Origin: Macrostomum hystrix
Lineage: Eukaryota; Platyhelminthes; Macrostomidae
Direction: 5' to 3'
Assembly (NCBI GenBank): GCA_950097015.1
Contig: CATNEN010000007.1
Location: forward strand, 7,844,001 to 7,908,000
DNA length: 64,000 nt
A model generated the notes under the pieces. The model saw only the letters and a list, made by a program, of their open reading frames with translations, made no database searches and had not been told where the DNA came from. Each line of letters begins with the position of its first letter. The stretch's first letter is position 1. Shown piece by piece: positions 1 to 10,100 of the stretch. The position numbers and the translations under genes were made by a program.

Positions 1-1619
1 ATCCAGATGAGGGTCAAGCCGATCCACATGGACAGAAGGCCGCCGATCTGGCTGAGGGTGGACGCCAGGGTGCGCACCGGCTTGTCCCGGATCTGCACCA
101 CGGCGAAATCCTTCCGCGTCACCTTCAGCGTCAGGAAGCTCTTGGAGATAAGCCCGTGCCGGTTGATCAACTGCGTCGCGGCGTCCTTGTCCTTAGCAGC
201 CAGGCGCTTGACCTGCAGGTAGAGCTGCTGGATCCGGGCCTCCTCGTGGTGCGCCTGGCTGAGCTGCGGGTCGGTGAGCAGCGAGCTGTTGCCGTCCAGC
301 ATGAGGCCGGAGTGGCGCCAGAGCTCGCTCTCGAACAGGTGCAGCTGCATGGACTCCCTGGGCCACTGGGCCTGAGTTGTTGAAGTCTCGAATGACAAGG
401 AGCTGCACGGCTGCGGGCAGCTAGTCTCGACGGAGCGGAACATGCCCAGCAGGCCGCAGCGGCTGCGAATGGCGGCCCGGGCAAGGCCAGACGGCGTGAA
501 CGTGTTGATGTCGTCGTCCAGGCGTTCGCAGAAGGCCGATGCGTTGGTCGCCGAGTGCGGCAGGAAGGCGAAGGTGCAGCCGCACTGGCGCTCAATCAGC
601 TCCTGCTGCTGCGCCTTCCGGCAGGCGTCGCGTGAGTAGCCGAACCGGTGGCCGTAGAGTCTGATGTCGTCCTCGACGACGTCCTGGCACTCGCCGTAGG
701 GGTGCTTCAGCCGGGTCCAGTTGCTGGTGCTAAAGCGCACCTCCGTCAGCGTGCCCGGGTAGACATTGAATCCCTCTTTGGATATGTCCGGGAAGCTGCC
801 GTTCTCGTGCAGGACAATCCGCGCCCCGGTGATCTGCGTGTTCATGTCCATGGTGATGCAGTCGTCGCAGGGCAGGCCGAGGTCGTGCCCCAGGAACAGG
901 CGCATCTCCATCTCCACAACGGGGTCTCGAACCCCGGCCCGCGTGGAGTAGGTGAAACAGTTCAGCCGGTTCTGGTCGTGCACGCGGCGCCATTCGCCGA
1001 GAGCGTCGCAGAGCGGACTGCCCACCGGCGGCTCCTTGGAGTCCTCCAGGCTGCGCACAAGCAGGAAGCAGCTGCGGATGAGCTGGTCCTTGGCGAAGCC
1101 AAGATCCGATGGCGAATGCCCGAACGGCAGGTTGGCGAAGTAGCCGTTGAGGGAGAACAGGCCGGGCAGGTACATGGCCACGTGGCGGCGCTCCTTCTCC
1201 GTGAGGTTGAGCTTGTTCACCTCGCGCTTGGCGCCGAGCACCGAGCTCCAGAATCGGCGGGGCGAGCGCCAGCCGCTGCTGTAGATGAGCTTGCGGCCGC
1301 TTACGGACAGCGGGATCTGGTTGCACACCGTGATGGAGGGGAAGGCGGCGTCAGGCCGCAGGTGGCTGACGGGCATTTGCACCACATCGTAGGCCAGGTA
1401 GAGGGACACAATCTGGTGCAGGTTGAACACACAGGCCAGCACCAGGGCGCTGACGAAGCTGAGCCAGAGGGCCCGCAGGAGGCGGCTGTCAGCTGATACG
1501 ATGCGCGGAATGCCCCGTAGGCTGGTGGTGCGGCAGAAGCGCAGCAGGATCTCCTTGGCGGTCTCGTCCGGCTCCGCTGGTGGCGCCGCCGCGGCCAACT
1601 TGCCAGCCGCTGCCGGCAT
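1..1619 (-). CDS. DEG/ENaC (ASIC-type) sodium channel subunit, 3' end off the window
   Basis: The minus strand is open from an ATG at 1619 to base 1, about 540 residues with no intron. A first membrane segment lies at about residues 50-70, followed by the family signature FPSITVCNQ (about 93-101). A large cysteine-rich extracellular region contains RIVLHENGSFPDISKEGFNV, and the start of the second membrane helix reads IGGLLSMWIGLTLIW. Such proteins form trimeric, usually amiloride-sensitive cation channels of the plasma membrane, gated by protons, peptides or force. Two conserved motifs differ from the textbook form: the N-terminal His-Gly is Arg-Gly (1512-1517), and the Gly-X-Ser filter reads Gly-Leu-Thr (12-20). 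An in-frame ATG at 1766 could extend the N-terminus, but the added residues look non-coding. The missing part is the rest of the second helix and the cytoplasmic tail. The family call is firm; the subfamily and ligand are unknown. Confidence 0.93.
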   Translation of the reverse strand, partial: MPAAAGKLAAAAPPAEPDETAKEILLRFCRTTSLRGIPRIVSADSRLLRALWLSFVSALVLACVFNLHQIVSLYLAYDVVQMPVSHLRPDAAFPSITVCNQIPLSVSGRKLIYSSGWRSPRRFWSSVLGAKREVNKLNLTEKERRHVAMYLPGLFSLNGYFANLPFGHSPSDLGFAKDQLIRSCFLLVRSLEDSKEPPVGSPLCDALGEWRRVHDQNRLNCFTYSTRAGVRDPVVEMEMRLFLGHDLGLPCDDCITMDMNTQITGARIVLHENGSFPDISKEGFNVYPGTLTEVRFSTSNWTRLKHPYGECQDVVEDDIRLYGHRFGYSRDACRKAQQQELIERQCGCTFAFLPHSATNASAFCERLDDDINTFTPSGLARAAIRSRCGLLGMFRSVETSCPQPCSSLSFETSTTQAQWPRESMQLHLFESELWRHSGLMLDGNSSLLTDPQLSQAHHEEARIQQLYLQVKRLAAKDKDAATQLINRHGLISKSFLTLKVTRKDFAVVQIRDKPVRTLASTLSQIGGLLSMWIGLTLIW

Positions 1620-3147
1620 GCCTGACACAGTCGGTGTAGATGTCGAAGGTGAATGTGATGAAGATAAAATTGAAGTGGGACTGAAGGCTGCCCTCAACGG
1701 TGCTGGGCTTAGGCTTTCATAGACTGAGGCTGGAGCCAATGGGGCGGCTCGGCCAGCGGCTCGCATGCATGGCTGTCCCACCCAGCCTCTTGCGCAGCCC
1801 ATCTGTCACGCTGAGCCATGCGGATGAGGGCAATTTCTGGAAAGTTGGAAGTCGGGGCTGGAATGCAGCGGGGTTGTAAGGTAAGAATTGTCCCACGGGA
1901 TCAGGGCTCGACATGGCTGCATTTCTTCCAATTTCTTCTAAAGAATTTCATCTGTAAATTGATTCGTTGGCTTGAAACAGTCCGAGCAGTCAACTGTTTT
2001 TTTTTCAGACCGCATCGTCTTACTTAAAGTCTGTTACTTTAGACTGTAACTTGGGCAGCGGGACAGATAATGGAGATGCTGTCACTTTTTCAATATTCTT
2101 TTCTTTATCATCGAAAGAACGTTTAAAAAGAGATAACGGGGAGGGTTGAGTGGCGCCGCGGCAGCGCTAAGCGTTGATCGACTCTTGCAGCAAGGGTCCT
2201 GAGCTCGAATCCATGGCGAGGAGACATTTATTTCGGGTTGTACTCGTAGTCCCTGAGTGCGTGTGTGCCACTAAGTCAATATTGATCACTATGGTTAAAA
2301 ATGAAGTCACATTGAGTGCATTCATGTCTAAATACATTAAATTTCACCCAGTGTCAGCCAGACAATAAATGAAAGCTCAGCAGCAGACTAATGGTGTATA
2401 GCGCGCGGTGGTTTTAGTGGCTGGAATATTAAATACTCAGCCGACAATGGCTCGCTAAAAAATGCGCCAGTGCACTTTCACATGAGGGGCCGACCTTAAA
2501 CACAACCACTTCTAAATCCACTCGTGAGGGGCCTTGCAGTGCGGACGGAACAGTCAACTGTCTGTCTGGCCTGGCAGCACCGCCGATAAATGAAATTAGC
2601 CATTCGAACTGAGCGCTATGCTTTTTTAACGCTCAATCAGAAAACAAATACATAAATCAAGTTGAAAATTCAATTGCAGCTACTAATAGTAGAGTGCGTT
2701 AGAAAGCGGTTAAACGAGGCTTTATGTTTCTCTCTATTTTGAAATATTTGTTAGCTTCATTCTTCAACAATTAATTACGCTGGAAAAGGATGGGCGGTCA
2801 TTGTGAGCAGCGTTTGAGCACAATAACTCTGGTTTTGCTAGACGGACAATTCACAAATTAATGTGACGAAGCAAGCTCGCTGCCTTTAACGGATTGAATA
2901 AATCAAGAGAGAAAGCATTGTGTTCAACAAATTGCTTCTTCAGTTCTTGCGTGCCTGTGAACAAATAAGGTGGGTGAGGACAAAGAGAAAGATAAGGGAT
3001 TCAAGGATTTGGAGATGTGATGGCTGAGACAGCCGATCAAGGATTATGATAGGTTGACTTCAAATCTTATCACTAAAGTTATGAGGAAATCGCAGTTAAC
3101 ATTAATCACATCGAGTTTACGTTAGCAAATTTTCATGAATCCCACCG
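1620..3147. other. Intergenic DNA, no gene seen
   Basis: This 1.5 kb lies upstream of the channel gene and should hold its promoter and 5' UTR. It is AT-rich and stop-rich in all frames. The only recognisable item is a tRNA-like SINE head, listed separately. Confidence 0.6.
2137..2235 (+). mobile_element. tRNA-like SINE head, family A (degenerate)
   Basis: A stretch resembling RNA polymerase III boxes A (gagtggcgccgcggcag) and B (cctgagctcgaatcc) ends in a cgaggagacattt tail. The B-box part is shared with copies near 26183 and 37026, so it is probably the head of the same SINE family. The body after 2240 does not clearly match the other copies. Confidence 0.4.
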
Positions 3148-3385
3148 CAGTGTACACTCAGGCAGTGTACACTCAGGCAGTGTACACTCAGGCAGTGTAC
3201 ACTCAGGCAGTGTACACTCAGGCAGTGTACACTCAGGCAGTATACACTCAGGCAGTGTACACTCAGGCAGTGTACACTCAGGCAGTGTACACTCAGGCAG
3301 TGTACACTCAGGCAGTGTACACTCAGGCAGTGTACACTCAGGCAGTGTACACTCAGGCAGTGTACACTCAGGCAGTGTACACTCT
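3148..3385. repeat. 15-bp minisatellite, about 16 copies
   Basis: Near-perfect tandem units of gtgtacactcaggca; one unit has tatacac in place of tgtacac. The unit is a multiple of 3, so it reads as an open frame (VYTQA repeats) with no sign of being a gene. Confidence 0.95.
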
Positions 3386-4351
3386 CACAGTGCCCTGGAG
3401 GTTGCCCCTCGAGGGCGTAAATGGCCCGATAAGCCCCCTCTCCAGCCTTCTACGAGTATCCGCGACTGAGCTCCAAATTCATGTCGCCCAACCGCGGAAT
3501 CGAGCTCAGGGACCTTGGTGCGACAGGCAGACCGCTCTCACCCCCTAACTCCAATATTTTGCATAGTCAGAGCTAATCGCTTGACAACAAAATCATGCCG
3601 CTCAAAACACACTCAACAATTACGCTGTCAACACAGCTTAGATGGATATTTTTAGACCCCCCGACCAGATATTATCCGAGACGCTTCTTGTGGAAAATGG
3701 ATTTATGAGGCCGCATTATCTTCTCCAATCATGCGCAAACAAGCCCTGCCATGTAAGCCGCCCGCTCACTTCCCAACTCTCAAGTCTCATTGTGCCCTGA
3801 GCACTTTCTTTTTTTTTCTACTAGGCTTTTTATCGCAACGATTGTCAAACAATGGGTGGAGGCGGGGTGGGTGGGCAGATAGGGAGGCTGGTTGAGTGCA
3901 GTTTGCGAGGATTTGAGTGGACGGGCGTGGACAGAAATGGGGAGTGCTGAGAAGGGGATCGTCAAACAGGGAGTGGGGTAAAGCGCCTATTGAGAAGGTG
4001 GGGAGAGAATAAGCTGGTTAATAGCGTTGGGGACGTTGGCAACGAGACTGAAATTTTGAGTCGATGGGAGGCTTCGGGGAACTGGGCGAGAGAGCTGATG
4101 TGAGGAGAGTTCGGCGAGTGAGTGGATTAGCAGACAGGGATGGGGATTCTTCATGTTAGCAATTATCGGATAGGCAATCATAATGCCGTCCAGAAGCAGG
4201 GATCACCGCGTAGTAAACGAGATAATTCATTAGATTATGGGCTTTCCTATGAGTGATTATCAGCGCTAATAAATGACTGCATAATAATCGGTATGTGAAT
4301 CAGATTTGCTATAAATAAGTGAATAGGATTATTCGTAACTGAATAGCATAA
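3386..4351. other. Intergenic, nothing recognised
   Basis: No conserved ORF, RNA gene or transposon end was found. The short open frames here match nothing I know. Confidence 0.6.
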
Positions 4352-5391
4352 CAGGTGAATGAATGGGCTTATCGGAGAATGGATGAGATTTTCGGAGAAT
4401 GAATGGGATTATCGTGACGGAATAGGATTTTCAGTGAATTAATGGGCTTATCGGTGAAAGGATGTGATTATCGGTGAATGAATGGGATTATCGGTGAATT
4501 AATAGGATTATCGGTGAATGGATGGGATTATCGGTGAATTAATAGGATTATCGGTGAATGGATGGGATTATCGGTGAATGAATGGGATTATCGGTGAATT
4601 AATAGGATTATCGGTGAATGAATGATATTACGGTGAATGAATGGTATTATCGGTGAATGAATGAGATTATCGGTGAATTAATAGGATTATCGGTGAATGA
4701 ATGGTATTACGGTGAATGAATGGGATTATCGGTGAATGAATGGGAGGATTATCGGTGAATGAATGATATTACGGTGAATGAATAGGATTATCGGTGAATG
4801 AATGGGATTATCGGTGAATGAATGATATTACGGTGAATGAATAGGATTATCGGTGAATGAATGGGATTATCGGTGAATGAATGATATTACGGTGAATGAA
4901 TAGGATTATCGGCGAATGAATGGGATTATCGGTGAATGAATGGGATTATCGGTGAATGAATGATATTACGGTGAATGAATAGGATTATCGGTGAATGAAT
5001 GGGATTATCGGTGAATGAATGATATTACGGTGAATGAATAGGATTATCGGCGAATGAATGGGATTATCGGTGAATGAATGATATTACGGTGAATGAATAG
5101 GATTACCGGCGAATGAATGGGATTATCGGTGAATGAATAGGATTACCGGCGAATGAATGGGATTATCGGTGAATGAATGATGTTACGGTGAATGAATTGG
5201 ATTATCGTGACGGAATAGGATTATCAGTGAATTAATGGGCTTATCGGTGAATGAATGGGCTTATCGGTGAAAGGATGTGATTATCGGTGAATGAATGGGA
5301 TTATCGGTGAATTAATAGGATTATCGGTGAATGGATGGGATTATCGGTGAATGAATAGGATTATCGGTGAATGAATAGGATTATCGGTGAT
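4352..5391. repeat. 19-20-bp minisatellite, about 52 copies
   Basis: Core attatcggtgaatgaat, with variants aatagg, aatggg and gatattacgg. Higher-order order is visible: triplets made of a 'gatattacgg' unit, an 'aatagg' unit and an 'aatggg' unit recur between about 4740 and 5180. The unit length wobbles between 19 and 20, so no long frame is kept. Confidence 0.93.
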
Positions 5392-5700
5392 ATCCTAATA
5401 ACAATTGTTCACTCTCTGAAAAACAATTTTTTAATACAAAGTAAGAAATTATAGCCGACAGGGTTAAATGATAAAATTTTGAGAGTAAATTACAAGTTGA
5501 GCAAACTAAATTAACAAACGCAACTCGGCCAAAAAATAGAAAATTCCTAGAAAATCTCTAAATATACATCCAGAGTGCGCCTGGTTATATTTATCAACTC
5601 GAGCTTGTCGACTCCACCATTAGTCCGAATTTCGGGTTGGACGAAAGCAGAATAAAAATAAGCGAGTACAATATTGGTATAATATTTATTAATCCGACCG
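5392..5700. other. Unique AT-rich spacer
   Basis: A short non-repetitive stretch between two minisatellites. No gene or element was recognised. Confidence 0.6.
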
Positions 5701-6642
5701 ATAGAAATATGTTCTAATCTGATAGAGACCTGTTCTAATCTGATAGAGACCTGTTCTAATCTGATAGAGACCTGTTCTAATCTGATAGAGACCTGTTCTA
5801 ATCTGATAGAGACCTGTTCTAATTTGATAGAGACCTGTTCTAATCTGATAGAGACCTGTTCTAATCTGATAGAGACCTGTTCTAATCTGATAGAGACCTG
5901 TTCTAATTTGATAGAGACCTGTTCTAATCTGATAGAGACCTGTTCTAATCTGATAGAGACCTGTTCTAACTTTATAGAGACCTGTTCTAATCTAATAGAG
6001 ACCTGTTCTAATCTGATAGAGACCTGTTCTAATCTGATAGAGACCTGTTCTAATCTGATAGAGACCTGTTCTAATTTGATAGAGACCTGTTCTAATCTGA
6101 TAGAGACCTGTTCTAATCTGATAGAGACCTGTTCTAATCTGATAGAGACCTGTTCTAATCTGATAGAGACCTGTTCTAATATGATAGAGACCTGTTCTAA
6201 TCTGATAGAGACCTGTTCTAATCTGATAGAGACCTGTTCTAATCTGATAGAGACCTGTTCTAATCTGATAGAGACCTGTTCTAATTTGATAGAGACCTGT
6301 TCTAATCTGATAGAGACCTGTTCTAATCTGATAGAGACCTGTTCTAATCTGATAGAGACCTGTTCTAATCTGATAGAGACCTGTTCTAATCTGATAGAGA
6401 CCTGTTCTAATCTGATAGAGACCTGTTCTAATCTGATAGAGACCTGTTCTAATCTGATAGAGACCTGTTCTAATCTGATAGAGACCTGTTCTAATTTGAT
6501 AGAGACCTGTTCTAATCTGATAGAGACCTGTTCTAATCTGATAGAGACCTGTTCTAATCTGATAGAGACCTGTTCTAATCTGATAGAGACCTGTTCTAAT
6601 CTGATAGAGACCTGTTCTAATCTGATAGAGACCTGTTCTTGT
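5701..6642. repeat. 21-bp minisatellite, about 45 copies
   Basis: Highly homogeneous unit with core ctgatagagacctgttcta. A ttgatag variant recurs at about 5824, 5908, 6076, 6286 and 6496, the last intervals being exactly 10 units (210 bp), so the array has partial higher-order structure. Because 21 is a multiple of 3, a 275-codon LIETCSN frame stays open; I regard it as an artefact. Confidence 0.95.
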
Positions 6643-6962
6643 CTGATATAACCCTAATTAGGTTATGATTTGCCCCCAAAAATGTGCCTTTTTTCAGCGG
6701 CCGAAACCTCTACGCATGAGTGCGCCTTGGCTCCCATTCAGGCAGTGCGCATATCAGAATTCTGAGTGGAGAACAATTACAAAGCACAAATAACTCTGGC
6801 CGAAGATAATCTTTTTAAGCAGGTAGATAAGCTTGGGGGCAGCTAACGACTTGTTAAATGAGTTTGTTATTTACAATGATTTGACAGCGTATTCATCAAC
6901 CAGCCTGTAGGGCAGCGTGGACATTGTTATGGCACTTGTCAATTCATCGAAAACCTGCGGCA
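6643..6962. other. 3' flank of the CBARP-like gene
   Basis: This is the presumed 3' UTR and downstream flank of the minus-strand gene that stops at 6963. I found no AATAAA in the minus orientation here. Confidence 0.5.
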
Positions 6963-7016
6963 TCATTGAATCTCTCTTCGCATCTGAAGGTAAGATACTG
7001 AGGAATGGTGATACAG

Positions 7017-7047
<31 letters not shown>

Positions 7048-7086
7048 TTCTGATGATGATAATGCTGGTGCTGGTTGGGATACTGG

Positions 7087-7121
<35 letters not shown>

Positions 7122-10100
7122 ATGCGGGAATCTGAGGTACCGACCTCCGCCAGTCTGGTGTGGCAGCGGCTGCGGCTGCCGCGATGCGGGCACTTCAGAG
7201 TATTCATTGTAGCTGCGACTCCGCTGCCCCAGCACCGGACCTGAACTGCCTCCACGACCGCCAGCAGGGCTGCCTCCGCTTCCACGGCCTCCGAGAGCGC
7301 CAACTCGGCCGCCATCGCCGCTGGGCCGCCGGTAGTCCGTGTAGTCGGTCTCGAAGCGTTTCAATCTACTGTGCGGTGACAGCGGGCGCTGCTGCTGATA
7401 CTGCTGGTGTTGCTCATACTGGTCTTGCGGCTGAAACTGCTGCTGGTGCTGACGTTGGCGATGCTGCTGCTGCTGCTGCTCGTGATGGCGACCTGCGCGT
7501 CTAACATCGTCGTCTATGTCGTCAGTCCGCAAGAATTCATTGAATATAGCGCTGGTCTTTTCATCGATGCTATAGTCGCGCTGAAGTTGGACGCTTTCGC
7601 TGCTGTGGAGATGACTGTGAAGATGCTGCTGCTGTTGCTGCTGCTGCTGCTGATAGTTAAAAAACCTGTTAAACACCATGGCCTTGCTGGCAGTGCCGCC
7701 GTCAAGATCGCCGCGCTCAATGTCGGTGGCACCGTGGATCGCAGCAGCGTCGAAGCCAGCCTCGCCAAGGAGACCTCGTCGTCGGTCCTCGCTGAACTTT
7801 CGGCGACGGGCCGAGGCACCGCGTGACGCCGAGACCGATGCAGATGAGGTATCATCATTGTCGATGACAACGTCACGTGGGGTTGTCACAATGAGCGTCG
7901 GCGAGCGCAGCGGTGGAACATGCATCCTTGGCGAATGTGGCGGCTGATGCTGCTGTTGCTGCGGCTTTCTCACCGGCGAGACAGGCGGTGTGGCCTTTGA
8001 GTGCGGATGCTTTTGCTGCTGCTGCTGCTGATGCTGGTGCTGCTGAATGGGCCGCAGTCGATTCGGTGATGGCGGTGGTTGCGGCAGCCTCAAGGGCAGG
8101 TGGGAGCTTACAGCGGACCCGGTGACAGCAGCGGCCCCCTGTGACTCCAGGCTCTTGTAGCCAGAGTCCCGCTGCATCTGCTGCAGCTTGCGGCTGGCGT
8201 GGCTCTCCCCGGTGCTGTCCGTGTGAGACTCGGTGCGTGACTCCGCGTGAGACTCAGCCGCCGAGGACTCGAAACTGGTGGTGGTCTGTCCGCGGCTGGA
8301 GTTCGAAGGGTCCATCTCCGGGTCTGTGGTGGCAGTTTCAAAGCTGTCCAGACTGGTCTCGCCACTGATGTTGACCTTCTGGCTGCGCTGGATGAAAGCC
8401 TGATGCCGGAACTGCTGGCGCCGCGCATCCTGAGACACTGTCGGGAAGCGGAAGGGCGCTCGCCTGTCTGCGGGTTGCGGCTGGTGGGGCTGCGCAGCCG
8501 TGGCTGCCAAGTCGTCCTCGATGCTTGATCTCAGCTGCCACAGCTGCAGAGGATCGCGAACCCGCAGGCCGCCCCCAACAGCGCTGCCGTCGTTGCATCT
8601 CTCTAAGCTGACGTCGCCCATTCCGCCGAGATCGCTACCTCCTCGTCCGTCATCATCCACGAGAATTTCGTCCAGCATGAGCTGCTTCTCCTGCACGTCC
8701 TCCAGGCTGCCTGTGTCATTGTAGCGGGCCACGCTGGGGCTGCCGCAGCGGCGGCTGGAGGCGCCCTGCTGAACCGATGGCAGTAGCTGAAGTGGCGGAT
8801 GCTGCTCCGCTGCGCCAAACTGGCGCGCCATTCTCGTCGCCGCCTCCGTCACTGCGTCGAAGCTTTGCGCCTTCCGGCCGCCCTGGCAGACCTCCGGACT
8901 GCCGAGCATGTTCACGACCTCCAGGCTGTGACTGTGCTGCTCGTCGGAGCCAGCGGCTGCTGCAGCGGCGGCAGCAGCGATGGCGACGGCTCGGCTGGAA
9001 GAGCGACGGCGATCGATTCGACATCCCGGGATGCCGAGCAGCTGCTGCTGCTGTCGCTGGTGTGGATGCAGGTGCTGGTATGGCGGTTGCAGCTGGTGGT
9101 GCTGCTGGCGCTGCTGACGCGAGTCCTCTGAAAGGCGCCTCGGTGGCGGCTGTTGAACGCTGAGCAGGTTGCCGCGGCTCTCAGCCGTATCCGTGCTGAA
9201 GCGGGCATCGAAGCTACCGCCCCGGCCGCCCCTGTGCTGCTGCTGACCGTGGAGTTGCAGATGATGCGGCATGGTGGGAGGCTGCAGCTGCTCTGAGTGC
9301 GGCTCCGAATTGCGCGACGAAATGCGAATCAGCGGGGAGTAGCGCGGCTGGCTGCCCCTGCGGGTCGACCGAGTCAAGGTGAGTCTCGGACTTGGACTGG
9401 GCCTCTAAATGCATTTTGGTCTGGGACAGGGACTAAAACAGGATTGAGATTTGGAGAGAGAGTGGGACTGGGACTGGGACTTAAACAAGCTTCAGAGCAG
9501 GTTCACTCACTCCATGGAGCCGGATTTGACTGCCTGGCGCGGCGGCTCCCTGACCAGCGGTGCCGCCTCGACGGAGCTCGGAGAGGCTGGGAAGGTCAGG
9601 TGATGGGGCGGCCTTGTTAAAACAAATCAAAGACATAAAAAAGAATTTCCCAGGCTTCCCCGACTCACCGCTGATTCTGGCTGTGCTTGACGACACATCG
9701 CGGGCGCTGCACACAAACTCCGTCGCCATCTCGTCGCCGTAGTCATCGTCTCCGTCTTCATTGGCGAAGAGTTCAATTCTCGTATCGTCACCGTCGCCGA
9801 CGCTGTTGACGACATCGTCGTCGCGAATCGATGAAATCTCGGCGGCCAGCTGGTAGAGCTCAGCCGCCGCCAGCGCCTCGTCGTGCGGCTGCGAGCTGCA
9901 ATGCCGTGCGGGGATTGGCTGATTAGCTATGCCGGGCGGGGATTGGCTGGTTAGCCATGCCGGGCGGGGATTGGCTGGTTAGCCATGCCGGGCGGGGATT
10001 GGCTGGTTAGTCATGCCAGGCAGGGATTGGCTGATTAGCTAGCTCAGCCCAGCAGGTCCCTTGATGCTGCATCGGCATGAATTTTGTACTTTTGAGCAGC

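Noticed and set aside
648..1496. 282-codon plus-strand frame
   Set aside because: It is the shadow of the GC-rich DEG/ENaC exon, whose minus-strand frame carries clear family motifs.
5824..6651. 275-codon LIETCSN repeat protein
   Set aside because: It is a 21-bp satellite with no stop codon. No unique coding flanks, start context or splice sites were found.
6944..7826. Plus-strand poly-Leu and poly-Ala frames
   Set aside because: They are antisense to the CAG-coded polyQ tracts of the CBARP-like gene.
9214..9414. Alternative reading of CBARP exon 5 joined directly to exon 3
   Set aside because: The phase after exon 3 would force this frame, which stops after about 48 codons. Inserting exon 4 (9586-9511) restores the long conserved frame.
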